Assembly: GCA_034927815.1 (NCBI GenBank)
Contig: JAYFPK010000029.1
Coordinates: forward strand, 124,001-188,000
Direction: 5' to 3'
Source of the DNA: Limiplasma sp034927815
GTDB taxonomy: Bacteria; Bacillota; Clostridia; Christensenellales; Aristaeellaceae
Length of the DNA: 64,000 nt
In this document: piece by piece, positions 6,632-15,991 of the stretch
How positions within the stretch are numbered: position 1 is the first letter of the stretch
Layout of the letters: each line of letters opens with the position of its first letter
Notes under the pieces: generated by a model
Databases searched by the model: none
Told to the model about the DNA's origin: nothing
What the model saw: only the letters and a program-made list of their open reading frames with translations
Translations under genes and position numbers: made by a program

Positions 6632-7932
6632 TAGTCTGGACAATCTTTGAAATAGGCATAAATCTATTTCAGGGCTTGCTTATTATATATTTTTTGAATA
6701 AGCAACTCATTTCTTCACGTAGCCATAGAATTGCAGATGCCGTATGTACTACTTTTATAACTCTTTTTCTAACTGCTCAACTCTTTATAGATATGCCGGT
6801 TGCTTCGGATACAGTTATGTTTATATTTCCCATCGTATATGGATTCATTGTTTTCGATGATAGATGGCATATGATTTTGTTTTGGAATATTATTACGTTG
6901 CTGGTATTTACTGTGGTTGTGAATTTGACTAGCTCATTTTACCTTGGGGTCATCAATACTAGTTGGGAGCAATTACTTAATACTACACCAGAGCGGGTCG
7001 GATTTATTGTTTCGACAAATCTACTAATGCTGATCTTTATGATTACGATTATTGAGCTGACAAGCAGAACCAGAAGCGTTAAGCTATCTTGGTATTCATT
7101 TTCGCTGTTGCTTGGATTAAACATGGTATGCTTGACAGCAATCGAGTTGCTATTTGCAATAGGTATGGATGCGGACCTCGGTGAGCGTTTTACAAGTGTC
7201 TGTTTGTGCTTGTTTGTAATATCTATATTGTCAATTATTCTCTATGAGATGATGGCGAAAAGCGCATATAAGCAAGGGCAATATGAGTTGGAAATCAATC
7301 GCCTAGAGCTCACGCAAAAATATAATAATGAGATGCAGAGCGTATATGAAGACATTGCTGTATTTCGTCATGACATCAAACACCACATGCAAATCATAGA
7401 ACAGATGAGTACGGATAAAGAGTCGGCAGAGATTTATAAGCACATAGATATGCTAAACGATAGGTTCAGAATAATCCAGCCATATTCTACTGGAAATGTG
7501 GCGGTAGATGCCCTTCTGACAGCAAAAGCATCAATAATCAGGAGAAGAAATATAAGCTTCGCTTTCCAAGGGTATCCTTTGATCCAGTTACCCGTGCAAG
7601 AGGATGCGTTCTGCTCATTACTCGGTAATATACTAGACAACGCAACGGAAGGAGTCGATAGGCTTGATAATAAAGAAAGTGCTTATATCTCCCTTACATT
7701 TGCCCGTACATGGGACATGTTCTATATGACTTGTGAAAATACATATAACCCGAGTACAGTAAAAAAGATAGGCGGAAGATTAATATCTTCAAAGAACGGA
7801 AGTGGTCATGGCCTCGGCACTCGTAGTATCAACGCAACCGTTAAGGAAGCACATGGCACAGCGGAGTACAGTTTGGCAGGGAATGTATTTCGCGTAACTG
7901 TAATTATCCCATGTAATACATTGGAGATATAA
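6628..7932 (+). CDS. agrC: AgrC-like sensor histidine kinase
   Basis: A 434-residue membrane kinase. The first 210 residues form about six membrane segments, the usual AgrC sensor. A coiled region leads to the phosphoacceptor His248 in VFRHDIKHHMQ (HPK10 type). The GHKL ATPase part has the N-box GNILDNATEG (Asn338) and the G-box GHGLGTRS (393-400). It should sense the cyclic peptide made from agrD and phosphorylate the LytTR protein. It overlaps agrA by 4 bases and lies 1 base before agrB. Confidence 0.92.
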   Translation: MIVWTIFEIGINLFQGLLIIYFLNKQLISSRSHRIADAVCTTFITLFLTAQLFIDMPVASDTVMFIFPIVYGFIVFDDRWHMILFWNIITLLVFTVVVNLTSSFYLGVINTSWEQLLNTTPERVGFIVSTNLLMLIFMITIIELTSRTRSVKLSWYSFSLLLGLNMVCLTAIELLFAIGMDADLGERFTSVCLCLFVISILSIILYEMMAKSAYKQGQYELEINRLELTQKYNNEMQSVYEDIAVFRHDIKHHMQIIEQMSTDKESAEIYKHIDMLNDRFRIIQPYSTGNVAVDALLTAKASIIRRRNISFAFQGYPLIQLPVQEDAFCSLLGNILDNATEGVDRLDNKESAYISLTFARTWDMFYMTCENTYNPSTVKKIGGRLISSKNGSGHGLGTRSINATVKEAHGTAEYSLAGNVFRVTVIIPCNTLEI

Positions 7933-7933
7933 G

Positions 7934-8509
7934 ATGATAGAGCGATTAGCAAATATGGTAGTTACCAGATTAATCAAAAAAGGCGTTGTCGATAGAGAAC
8001 GAATGGATATATATATCTATGGTGCAAGCACATTCATTTATACACTGGCGAGCACAGTTGGACTTCTGTTGACAGGCATTGCTTTTCATAGGCTTTGGGA
8101 GTCCCTTCTGATAATATGCATTTTCTATCTCAATCAGACAGTCGGTGGTGGATTTCATGCTTCTACCCACATGAGTTGTTTTTCAATTATGATATTCGGG
8201 CTTGTTGTATGTTTGTTTCTATATTCCATCCCGATTAGTCCTTGGGTCATCTATTTACTTCTTGCTATCTCATATATTACTCTCTATGGCATTCCACTAG
8301 TGTTGCATTCTAACAAGGATTATCTTGAGGACCAACGCCTTGTTCTTAAAAAGCGCTCAAGGATTATCACGACAATTCAAATTCTGTTTATTGCTTCTCT
8401 TCTGGTTCTCAGATATAGCGGGCTACTGTTTGTATGCTCTCTAGGTGCTTCAGCATCCGCAGTATCCAGAGTGGTTGGCAATGTTATGCGAGGACGATAT
8501 CGCGGGTGA
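7934..8509 (+). CDS. agrB: AgrB-like peptide-processing membrane protease
   Basis: A 191-residue protein with about five membrane segments. The catalytic pair is visible: His75 in GGGFHAST and Cys82 in HMSC, 7 residues apart as in Staphylococcus AgrB (His77, Cys84). It would cut the C-terminal tail of AgrD and close the ring. It is the last gene of the XRE-agrA-agrC-agrB operon; no agrD follows it, and the matching peptide gene is the divergent one at 5149-5268. Confidence 0.93.
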   Translation: MIERLANMVVTRLIKKGVVDRERMDIYIYGASTFIYTLASTVGLLLTGIAFHRLWESLLIICIFYLNQTVGGGFHASTHMSCFSIMIFGLVVCLFLYSIPISPWVIYLLLAISYITLYGIPLVLHSNKDYLEDQRLVLKKRSRIITTIQILFIASLLVLRYSGLLFVCSLGASASAVSRVVGNVMRGRYRG

Positions 8510-8677
8510 AGCCTGTTCAGACTCGGGAAAGATGCTGGCATAGCATCCAGTTCGCCCATTTGTTTCGATAATTACCCGGTCGCCTTTGAAATCGCATCAT
8601 CTGGTTATGATGGAATGAACGTAATCCTGCTTTGTTCCCCCTCACACCTTCGCCGTACTGATTAAATAAGCCCCCTG

Positions 8678-8803
8678 TCATGGTACATCGTCAGTATCAC
8701 AAGCATTAACCCGTAGTTCATACTTCACCTCAGATCCGTCATACATAGAGGCCAACTTACCAGTGTAGCGAGTTGCCAGATAACTGTCTTGGTCGAAACT
8801 CAT
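8678..8803 (-). pseudogene. Short remnant of an unknown gene
   Basis: A 41-codon frame reads MSFDQDSYLATRYTGKLASM and goes on with a protein-like mix (YDGSEVKYELRV). Upstream on the same strand AAAAAGGAG precedes ATGCAGGAACC and a stop after 9 codons, as if an older, longer gene had been broken. I do not recognise the family. Confidence 0.3.
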
Positions 8804-8934
8804 TGATGTGGATGTACATTTTCTCATTCAATCGAAGATCCTTCTGACCGGTTCCTGCATTCTCATCTCCTTTTTAGCGGGCCATTTAACTATTTATTGT
8901 GTTCTTGCACCATACTTCCAGTAACGTGCGGTGA

Positions 8935-9120
8935 GTTGGTCAATTATGTCAATTTGTTCAAATTGATTACAGTGTCTTGGCATACGACCTAGCTGCCCAA
9001 GACGTGGCTGCTCAGTATCAGGCTTTTTCGTATTCTGGTTATTGCTATTTACGCCTTGGTGCTTTTCATCGCCACCCAGAAGAAGTGCTCCGCATTTTTG
9101 AAGAAATATTTCAGTTGTGA
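8935..9120 (+). pseudogene. Remnant of an unknown gene, C-terminal part
   Basis: An open frame without a start codon runs to TGA 9118-9120. Its last 45 codons look like true protein (AYDLAAQDVAAQYQAF, then FHRHPEEVLRIFEEIF). The front is lost. Family unknown. The stretch 8510-9640 otherwise holds only such debris. Confidence 0.3.
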
Positions 9121-9266
9121 ACAGTTATTCTGCATTCTGTGGAATATATATATTATTCCGTGCAAAATTTCGATAAATCATCCAAATGCTGATAATATAT
9201 GCATAGATAATTTAGGTTTTCCATAGTAGCTTGATAGAAATTTGATTTTGAGACGAAAGGATGATT

Positions 9267-9365
9267 ATGATAGCTCTATGCGATATAAATACCATTATGG
9301 TGAAAGGGTTAGCCTACTATGATCAAATTGTACTGAAAATACAGGCTCACCATCTTATTGAATAG
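9267..9365 (+). CDS. Possible 32-residue peptide
   Basis: ATG 9267 has GAAAGGATG upstream and the frame reads MIALCDINTIMVKGLAYYDQ to a stop at 9363. No family is known. Ribosome site and frame are the only support, and it lies among remnants. Confidence 0.2.
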   Translation: MIALCDINTIMVKGLAYYDQIVLKIQAHHLIE

Positions 9366-9689
9366 ACTATTACAAATCACCTCGATAAAAGCTCAGATAT
9401 AATAAAGCCTTAGATTTATGAAATCTGCGGGAGTGAGGCGACGTAGGAAAGATGATGGTTCCATTGGTTCCAACAACCGGCCATCTTAATCATCGATATA
9501 ATACAAAGGGGGAATGAATTTTCTGAAGGCTGGTATCCCTGTTGAAAGCTCAATAGTTGACCACCGAAAATCAGGGAAAATTTCGCAAACCTTTCTGGAG
9601 AATAATCATCGCATATGTCATAATTATTTTGCAAACCAAAGTACTCCCGTTCTTTAGAAGTGAGAACCATAGAATTGGAGGAAAACGAA

Positions 9690-9944
9690 ATAAATAAGAG
9701 GATGATTTTTCTGACATTGGCCTTCTTGCTGGTTTATTCTGTTGTGGCTACGACTACGACAGAGTTGGCTGCGTTATGCAGAGTATGTGGTTCCAATATT
9801 GTGACATCTTTTGGTGTATGGGTAGACGCCGGATCCGAAAGCAAGATTGACAACGGAGTACATTATATTCGGTATAGACAGGTACGTAGAGGGAATTACG
9901 CTGATGTGTGCAATCCAATCCCTGAATTGAAGCTGATATTATAA
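9690..9944 (+). pseudogene. Degenerate copy of the secreted CxVCGS protein
   Basis: The frame is a close copy of the gene at 13172, including the upstream GTGAGAA...GGAGGAAAA, but the start codon ATG is ATA (9690). It keeps the signal peptide (NKRMIFLTLAFLLVYSVVA, TTTTELAA) and LCRVCGSNIVT, then loses similarity and ends in DVCNPIPELK, which matches sequence at about 13530 downstream of the intact copy. So the copy also has an internal deletion that fused two neighbouring genes. An in-frame AGG/ATG further in would remove half the signal peptide. Probably not expressed as a normal protein. Confidence 0.65.
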
Positions 9945-10041
9945 TCCATAATTGCTTAGCGAGGCTTATTCTTGCTTTTCAAAAGTTATTCGTGATATAA
10001 ATAGGATAGGCACAATTCGAAAAGGTAGGGGGGATAAAGTA

Positions 10042-10333
10042 ATGAGTCTTGCTTTTAGGCAAAAAGGATTTCTCCTCATTGGAGTACTGTTAGCCATGGT
10101 TCTTCAGCTTTTGCATTCATCCAATATTTTGCAATGTTTTGGCAGAAGATAAATCTCTTTATTATTCTCAAGAAGAACCACAGGCGTTAAGCTATACACC
10201 ACATGATACTACCATATATTCAGGAGTTAGAATCAATGTCCTTCGTAAAGCTCTATCAGAGACATATCGACCAATATCAATCACGGTAATCAGCAAAAAT
10301 ATCGGGATAGGCAAAGGAACTGTTCGTGGATAG
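10042..10333 (+). pseudogene. Frameshifted small secreted protein
   Basis: ATG 10042 starts a clear signal peptide (SLAFRQKGFLLIGVLLAMVL...), which ends early at TAA 10150. A second frame begins at TTG 10139 with LAEDKSLYYSQEEPQAL and runs to 10333. Read together through one frameshift near the TTTT run at 10137-10140, they make a typical precursor with an LA-ED cleavage site and an about 60-residue mature part. The family is unknown. It lies 45 bases before the large secreted protein gene and shares its direction. Confidence 0.5.
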
Positions 10334-10378
10334 CCTTCTTTAACTGAAAAGATTAATATTTTGCAAGGAGGATAGTTT

Positions 10379-12547
10379 ATGAATAAGTGGAAGATCTTTC
10401 TAAGCATGATTTTTTTGTTGTGCACACTGATTCCTAATCGCTGTTTTGCTGAAAGCGTATATCTATTGAGCACACCGGAGTCGCCGCAAGTAAACAGCGC
10501 AGTTGTAATTAATGAAGCCTTATACGTTATGACGAATGCAGGCTTGTATTCCTATTCATTGCAAGGAGATAGCGCGAACTGTATTGCTACGGGTTCCGAT
10601 CTGGCTTTGAAGGGAATCTCTACGGATTCTTTGCTATGCTACAGCAGTGAACTGATGATATTTGATACTCAGAATCTTTATATATGGACATATGAAAATG
10701 GAGAGTTTCAGAAAATAATTGATTTTGATTTTTCTAATGTTGAATTATCTCAAAACTTTGTATACTACAGTTGTCCCGTGTATATAGATGGGAAATTTTT
10801 TGTGCTTGGACATTCCGAAGGTGGGACGCCATCGGACATAATTTGCATTGATGTAATTTCTGGGACAGTACACACAATAGCCGCACGCGGTATCACTCAG
10901 CTATCAAATTTTACAGATAATGAATTGGTGGCAGTACGTAAAGCAAATGTAGAGGATACCTCAATAAACGAGATTGTTATTATTGATAAGCAGACCGCTT
11001 CTGTACAACAACACATCGCGCATTTAGAAAGTGTCTATAATACGTATATTGCCTTTTCCAGAACAGACAACGCAATTTATACAAATGTAAACGGGATGCT
11101 GTCTCGGTGGAAAAATAATCAATGGGAAAAGATCCGTCCAATGAATTCACTTATCGATTCGTTTGGTTTGTATTTTGCTGTGGAAGCGGATCGTACTATC
11201 ATTGCCAGAACTGATGGCATAGTAATTCTCAATAATGTACCCCGAGAAGACGTAACAACATTAGTAATTAAAGGCCTACATCCAGGCTTGGGGAATGATG
11301 ATAAATTTTCAGCTCAATATCCATCCATCATTATTTCCAGAGACACCTTGCCGCATTACTGCGCTGAAGAAGTGTATAATGAAATCCACTCGAAGAATAC
11401 CACGGTAGATATTTTCCTTGTTCGCCTCAATAATGGTTTGCTCAACCTCATGGAAAAGGGATACATTAAACCACTCACCTCAAACAGCGTACTAATGAAA
11501 AACAATCAAAGACTCTATCCGGTACTGAGGGAAGCCGTACAGTTGAATGGAGAGGTCTATGCTCTACCCTATAGGCTCTCAATCTTCGGTTGGATGATAA
11601 ATAACGAAAATGAATTAGACCTGCCTCGTCCCGACACAGTGGAAGAATTAATTCGAAACCTCAGCGTATGGGAAGATCATCCACTCAACAACGGCATTTC
11701 ATACGTGGTTCAAGCTTATTCCTTTCAACAATGGAATCAAATTGATTATGCTAATTATGTAATGCAACAGTTCATTAGGAGCCAACGAGATTTAACTCGA
11801 CCTATACAATTTAGCGATAACAGGCTCATCCATTTATTGGAATTTATCCATTCAACGGTTACTAACATCGAGGCTCCACCTGTTAGTTATAATGATGGAA
11901 TTGCTGATGCCATGCCTAGTATTATTGTAGCCCATCAGCTTATTTCGGCATCTGGGAGTGAATATGCAAATGCAAATGTAATAAAACCTCCAGCTCTTTT
12001 TCCTGAAACGACAGTACACATACCGGCTAATTTGGATGTGTATATCATTAACCCCTATAGCCAGCATATGGAAGAAGCTCAATTGTATCTGGAATATGTT
12101 ATAGGCAGTAGACAACCGTATGAAGATTGTATGCTATATGAGGACATCGTTGGTGGAACAATGCTTTCGAGCGCCCTGGAACATATCCAAGCAGTGCAAA
12201 AGAAAATCGATGACACGACTTCGCGTTATGAAAAAGCTGCACCAGAATATAGAAAGGGGATTGAGAATGATATCCTAACATTAAGGAATGACTTAAATGA
12301 AGTGCTATCAGACAAATACTCATGGATTGTGTATGAGCCAGACCTGAATACCTATAAGCAGGATATTGTTCCATATTTGGATCTAGGGTTAAATCCCTAT
12401 GTAGAAAACAGTTCAATACATTCGTCGATATATCCACAGATCATGGGAATTGTTCAGCGTTATCTAGAGGATGCTATTACGATTGGTGAGTGCATAGAAA
12501 AGCTGGAAGCTCTCTCATTAATGTTTTTTCTTGAAAATGTAGATTAG
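10379..12547 (+). CDS. Large secreted protein: propeller-like front, solute-binding back
   Basis: A 722-residue precursor with signal peptide (1-24, cleavage after CFA). Residues about 28-290 are short beta repeats (ALYVMTNAGLYSYS, LYIWTYENG) that look like a seven-bladed or shorter propeller. Residues about 310-600 resemble an extracellular family 1 solute-binding protein (VEAIYALPYRL-type segment GEVYALPYRLSIFGW, NNENELDLPRPDTVEEL). A helical tail follows (610-720). It has the same architecture as the protein at 16031 but is not next to permeases. No lipobox. AAGGAGG lies before ATG. Ligand unknown; it may bind a saccharide or act as a sensor for the two-component system nearby. Confidence 0.65.
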   Translation: MNKWKIFLSMIFLLCTLIPNRCFAESVYLLSTPESPQVNSAVVINEALYVMTNAGLYSYSLQGDSANCIATGSDLALKGISTDSLLCYSSELMIFDTQNLYIWTYENGEFQKIIDFDFSNVELSQNFVYYSCPVYIDGKFFVLGHSEGGTPSDIICIDVISGTVHTIAARGITQLSNFTDNELVAVRKANVEDTSINEIVIIDKQTASVQQHIAHLESVYNTYIAFSRTDNAIYTNVNGMLSRWKNNQWEKIRPMNSLIDSFGLYFAVEADRTIIARTDGIVILNNVPREDVTTLVIKGLHPGLGNDDKFSAQYPSIIISRDTLPHYCAEEVYNEIHSKNTTVDIFLVRLNNGLLNLMEKGYIKPLTSNSVLMKNNQRLYPVLREAVQLNGEVYALPYRLSIFGWMINNENELDLPRPDTVEELIRNLSVWEDHPLNNGISYVVQAYSFQQWNQIDYANYVMQQFIRSQRDLTRPIQFSDNRLIHLLEFIHSTVTNIEAPPVSYNDGIADAMPSIIVAHQLISASGSEYANANVIKPPALFPETTVHIPANLDVYIINPYSQHMEEAQLYLEYVIGSRQPYEDCMLYEDIVGGTMLSSALEHIQAVQKKIDDTTSRYEKAAPEYRKGIENDILTLRNDLNEVLSDKYSWIVYEPDLNTYKQDIVPYLDLGLNPYVENSSIHSSIYPQIMGIVQRYLEDAITIGECIEKLEALSLMFFLENVD

Positions 12548-12707
12548 CACTCTTGGGAATTTGTTTGGTACAACAGATCTGAGCCGTTGCAACCAACGGA
12601 AAAGATACTCACTTTAGGAGGAAGGAGTGGGTTCCATTGAACATACTTTTGATTGGTTTCTCGAATGTATTGCATACTCAATAAGATTTAGAAAAGGGGA
12701 GTTACAA

Positions 12708-13007
12708 ATGAAAAAAAGGAATCGTCTCATTGCTTTCTTCTTGATTTTGATTTTGATGGTTGGGTTAGCTGCACCCGCATTTGCAGCCGAAGTATGTAGC
12801 GTATGCGGTTCGCGCATAAGTACGACATATGGAAATTGGGAACACCGCCAGAAGATAACTGAAATCAGAAACGGAAATGAGGTTTGGGCAAATTACGAAC
12901 AGATACGTACGGTCCATGAGAAATGCCCAAAAAACGCAAATCATCATAATTGGCATGGAAGTCAGACACGCTGGCTGGGATGGCGGTTTGAGTATTACAC
13001 GGGCTAA
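12708..13007 (+). CDS. Small secreted CxVCGS protein 1
   Basis: A 99-residue precursor. The signal peptide MKKRNRLIAFFLILILMVGL-AAPAFA is followed by AEVCSVCGSRISTTYGNWE and a further Cys in EKCPKNANHHNW. It is a paralogue of the proteins at 13172 and 9690. Two Cys in CxxC with later His/Cys suggest a zinc or disulfide-linked fold. GGGGA lies before ATG 12708; a GTG at 12627 with its own GGAGGAAGG is in frame but would place 27 residues before the signal peptide. Function unknown; exported by Sec. Confidence 0.65.
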   Translation: MKKRNRLIAFFLILILMVGLAAPAFAAEVCSVCGSRISTTYGNWEHRQKITEIRNGNEVWANYEQIRTVHEKCPKNANHHNWHGSQTRWLGWRFEYYTG

Positions 13008-13171
13008 TGAATGAGTTCCATTTGGCATACCGAATTCCGGCCAAATGTGATAAATGTCCTCACAAAACGTGCTGGAGTGCACTAATCGCGATCAAATGCG
13101 ATGAGCATTCTACAAGCCAAAGCATTTCCATTCTTATAAAGTGAGAATTATAGAAACTGGAGGAAAATGAA

Positions 13172-13462
13172 ATGAATAAGCGGATGATTTCTCTAGCATT
13201 GGCTTTGTTGCTGGTCCTTTCTGTTGTAGCTACGACTACGACAGCTTTGGCTGCGTCATGCACAGTATGTGGTTCTAAAGTTGTGACAACTACCAGTGCA
13301 TGGGAAGTCATTCAAACCGAATACAAGGAAGAAAATGGGGCAGTGTATGGGCGGTTTGTATATCGACGTGTTCATGTTACACGTTGTACAACAAGTGCTA
13401 GTCACCTTTTGAACTATGATACTGAATACAAAAGGGGACTCTGGTTTTTAATGTACATGTAG
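13172..13462 (+). CDS. Small secreted CxVCGS protein 2
   Basis: A 96-residue precursor: signal peptide MNKRMISLALALLLVLSVVA-TTTTALA, then ASCTVCGSKVVTTTSAWEVI and a late Cys in VTRCTTSASH. GGAGGAAA lies 7 bases before ATG. It is the intact relative of the degenerate gene at 9690. Function unknown; the family features are the CxVCGS motif directly after the signal peptide and a variable tail. Confidence 0.65.
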   Translation: MNKRMISLALALLLVLSVVATTTTALAASCTVCGSKVVTTTSAWEVIQTEYKEENGAVYGRFVYRRVHVTRCTTSASHLLNYDTEYKRGLWFLMYM

Positions 13463-13532
13463 ATCATCTTCAAATACCGATCGCTATTAACAAGATGCAA
13501 TTTGTTTTATGGTTGGAGGGGATTGCACTGAT

Positions 13533-13883
13533 ATGTGCAATCCCCGAATTGAAGTAAAGGAGGACAGGTCATATGAATATCTATCGATTACTGGCGGGGA
13601 ACAAGGACAGACCGACTTCGGCATTACTTGTTCAGAAGATAAACTCTACAATTTACTGTCGCATGCAAAATGTGATATTGCCTTTTATGAAGGAGAAAAT
13701 GGAACGGACACAGGAGAATACAGTGGATATTACGATTTTACCATTTGCATTGGAAATAACAAGGCCGTAGTCAAATCAGAAGATTATAGCTGCGATGTTT
13801 GTTGCGATGTTACCTCGCCACATAACTGCGCTAGAAGTATTGTGGATGCAATTATTAGCAGAAGTGATGCCTCCACGACATGA
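13533..13883 (+). CDS. Hypothetical cysteine-rich protein
   Basis: A 116-residue acidic protein, no signal peptide. It starts MCNPRIEVKEDRSYEYLSIT and contains a CDVCCDV cluster near the end. GGAGGGG lies 10 bases before ATG 13533; the frame is open further up to 13509. The start of the protein is homologous to the end of the degenerate gene at 9690, so the pair 13172-13533 was once duplicated together. Some immunity-like or intracellular partner role next to secreted peptides is possible but only a guess. Confidence 0.5.
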   Translation: MCNPRIEVKEDRSYEYLSITGGEQGQTDFGITCSEDKLYNLLSHAKCDIAFYEGENGTDTGEYSGYYDFTICIGNNKAVVKSEDYSCDVCCDVTSPHNCARSIVDAIISRSDASTT

Positions 13884-13902
13884 GCAACCACTCTTAGCAT
13901 TT

Positions 13903-15174
13903 TTAGAAAGGCAGACTTAGGGTAAATTTGCTGCCATGTGGTTTAACGTCGGCAATGCATATCCGGCCGCCATGCAGATGCGCAATTTCTTGCGCGATAG
14001 ATAATCCCAGCCCCGCATGGTTGCGGTCTGTATGAGATGATTGAGCGCGATAGAAGCGGTCAAATATGCGAGCTTTATGATCATCAGAAATACCCGCGCC
14101 ATCGTCAGTGACGGAAATGTCTATTTGATGGGCCCTTGTGGAAGCACTAATCAATATCTCTCCGCCAGATGGCGTATATGTTATGGCATTATCAATAAGA
14201 GCATCCACTATTTGCATAAGACGTTCATCGTCCCCGGCAATGACGGGGAGGGGTTCCTCCGGCAGGGTCAAAGCCAGGCGGATGTTTTTTGCATGCGCGG
14301 CTGGAGAAAATTTCTCATGGCAGTCTATTAATACCCCGTCGAGATCAACGGGTTCTTTTCTTATGGCCCATCTGTGGGCATCAATACGCGATAAGAGCAA
14401 AAGGTCGTCAATCAGATGCCCCATACGGACACACTCCCTTTTTACGGTATCAAGTAGTGTGTTGCCTCCAGGATTGCCTATTGCTTCGACGCTCGCGGCA
14501 ATAACGGCCAATGGCGTTTTGAGTTCGTGGGATGCGATTGAAATAAACTCAATTTGGCTCTGATGATTTTCTTCCACTGGTTTCATCGAATGTCCTGAGT
14601 AAATCCATCCGGTGAGGAAAAGAAGAAGCGCTCCTGTCATAATGACGATGCCCGCGGTTTTACGCAGATTAGCCACTCTTATATCTTCTGACGAACGATC
14701 TTTCATTGTTACGATCCGAAGAGTAGAAGCTGCCAACGGCAAATCAGTAACATTAGCAAAGTAGTGATCTCCATGATCTCCCTGTACCGTAAAAGTTTCA
14801 CCTATTGTCATAACTGAAGTGGATGACCGTTCCGGCAGGTGGTCATTGGGATCGTTCAGTGCGCGGCTTATCAGTATTGACCGATCGGTTGCCGGCAGCC
14901 ACGCGCCACGGAAGGATAGTGGAGTATCCCCGTCTTCAATATAAATGATTTGCTGAGCCGAAACTTCGCTTTGGGCAAGCCATGCTTGCGTTACCGCGCG
15001 TTCGCTGTATAACTTGTAGATGATAGCATTTACACCATTATCGAATTCAGGTTGTGCGCTTTCATGTATTTGCGACTCGGCAGTATGTAGGATGACACCC
15101 GTAACCAACGCAAGAATGAGGCTCGTCATGAGCGTATACACGATGATCAGTTTTCGGCGCAGTTGCTTTAGCAT
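13903..15174 (-). CDS. Sensor histidine kinase of a two-component system
   Basis: A 423-residue protein with two membrane segments (about 9-30 and 173-193) around an extracellular sensor of about 140 residues. The H-box is ISIASHELKTPLAV (His216), followed by the ATPase domain with N-box DNAITYTP, G1 DDGAGIS and G2 GLGLS. ATG 15174 is chosen: GGAGG lies 7 bases upstream and the start overlaps the regulator stop (ATGCTAA). It probably controls the divergent transporter operon that starts at 16031. Confidence 0.9.
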   Translation of the reverse strand: MLKQLRRKLIIVYTLMTSLILALVTGVILHTAESQIHESAQPEFDNGVNAIIYKLYSERAVTQAWLAQSEVSAQQIIYIEDGDTPLSFRGAWLPATDRSILISRALNDPNDHLPERSSTSVMTIGETFTVQGDHGDHYFANVTDLPLAASTLRIVTMKDRSSEDIRVANLRKTAGIVIMTGALLLFLTGWIYSGHSMKPVEENHQSQIEFISIASHELKTPLAVIAASVEAIGNPGGNTLLDTVKRECVRMGHLIDDLLLLSRIDAHRWAIRKEPVDLDGVLIDCHEKFSPAAHAKNIRLALTLPEEPLPVIAGDDERLMQIVDALIDNAITYTPSGGEILISASTRAHQIDISVTDDGAGISDDHKARIFDRFYRAQSSHTDRNHAGLGLSIAQEIAHLHGGRICIADVKPHGSKFTLSLPF

Positions 15175-15848
15175 AACGGCGCCTCCAGGCAATATCCAAC
15201 GCCGTATATCGTTTTGAGAGACGCGCCGCTGCCAACGGCCTTCATACGCCTACGGGCATAATGGATATAGCTATCCAGCGTTCCCTCCTCCACCTCGGTA
15301 TCTGATCCCCATATACGCGCGAAAAGCACTTCACGCGACAGTGTGCGGCCTCCTGACCGGAAGAGAGTATCCAGCAATTTACATTCACGGTGGGAAAGGG
15401 CACGTTCTCCCGCCGGGCCAGACAAAGACCTCTTTTGGATATTGAGGGTCATGTCATACCACGATATCTCCTGTTCGGCAGTGAGTACATTGGGACGGCG
15501 GTTCAAAGCACGCAATCGAGCAAGCAATTCATCCATAGCAAAAGGCTTGACAAGATAGTCATCCGCTCCCGCATCAAGACCCGCAACCCGGTCCGAAACG
15601 CTGCCAAGCGCGGTTAATATGAGGACTGGGGTTTTTAGGCCTTTTTGGCGTAGCGATGCTATCACCCTCAACCCATCTATATCTGGCAGCATTCTGTCAA
15701 CGATCAACACATCATATGCATAGGAAAGAGCCATCTCCATACTTTCGATACCATCATGACATATCTCAACATCGTATTCTGCTCTTTCTAAAGATATCCT
15801 AACCGCGGTACAAAGAGCAACATCATCTTCAATCATCAATATTCGCAC
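15168..15848 (-). CDS. OmpR-family response regulator
   Basis: A 226-residue protein. Receiver 1-118 with Glu8-Asp9-type acidic pocket (MIEDDV), phosphoacceptor Asp51 (VLIVDRMLPDIDG), Thr in LTALG and Lys in YLVKPF. Winged helix 130-222 (YIHYARRRMK, TIYGVGYCL). All key residues are present, unlike the orphan regulator at 475. It forms an operon with the kinase and diverges from the propeller-binding protein gene; the 180-base gap carries a GGTAAT direct repeat. A TATAAT lies at about 15887-15892 on the minus strand. Confidence 0.92.
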   Translation of the reverse strand: MRILMIEDDVALCTAVRISLERAEYDVEICHDGIESMEMALSYAYDVLIVDRMLPDIDGLRVIASLRQKGLKTPVLILTALGSVSDRVAGLDAGADDYLVKPFAMDELLARLRALNRRPNVLTAEQEISWYDMTLNIQKRSLSGPAGERALSHRECKLLDTLFRSGGRTLSREVLFARIWGSDTEVEEGTLDSYIHYARRRMKAVGSGASLKTIYGVGYCLEAPLC

Positions 15849-15991
15849 ACTTTCTTACCCCTCTTTATGAAGTAATGCTGAGTATATTATACCTTATCCT
15901 CCCCCATACAGCAATCGTATCAACAGCGCCGCGCTTGGCAGGCTCATTTTACCTACACTCTCTGCTTTCAAGGATTTTTCAAGAATTGGAT

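Noticed and set aside
9416..9670. 84-codon minus-strand frame upstream of the degenerate CxVCGS copy
   Set aside because: Its first part lies antisense to the leader region that is duplicated at 13110-13170, it has no ribosome site, and no domain is visible.
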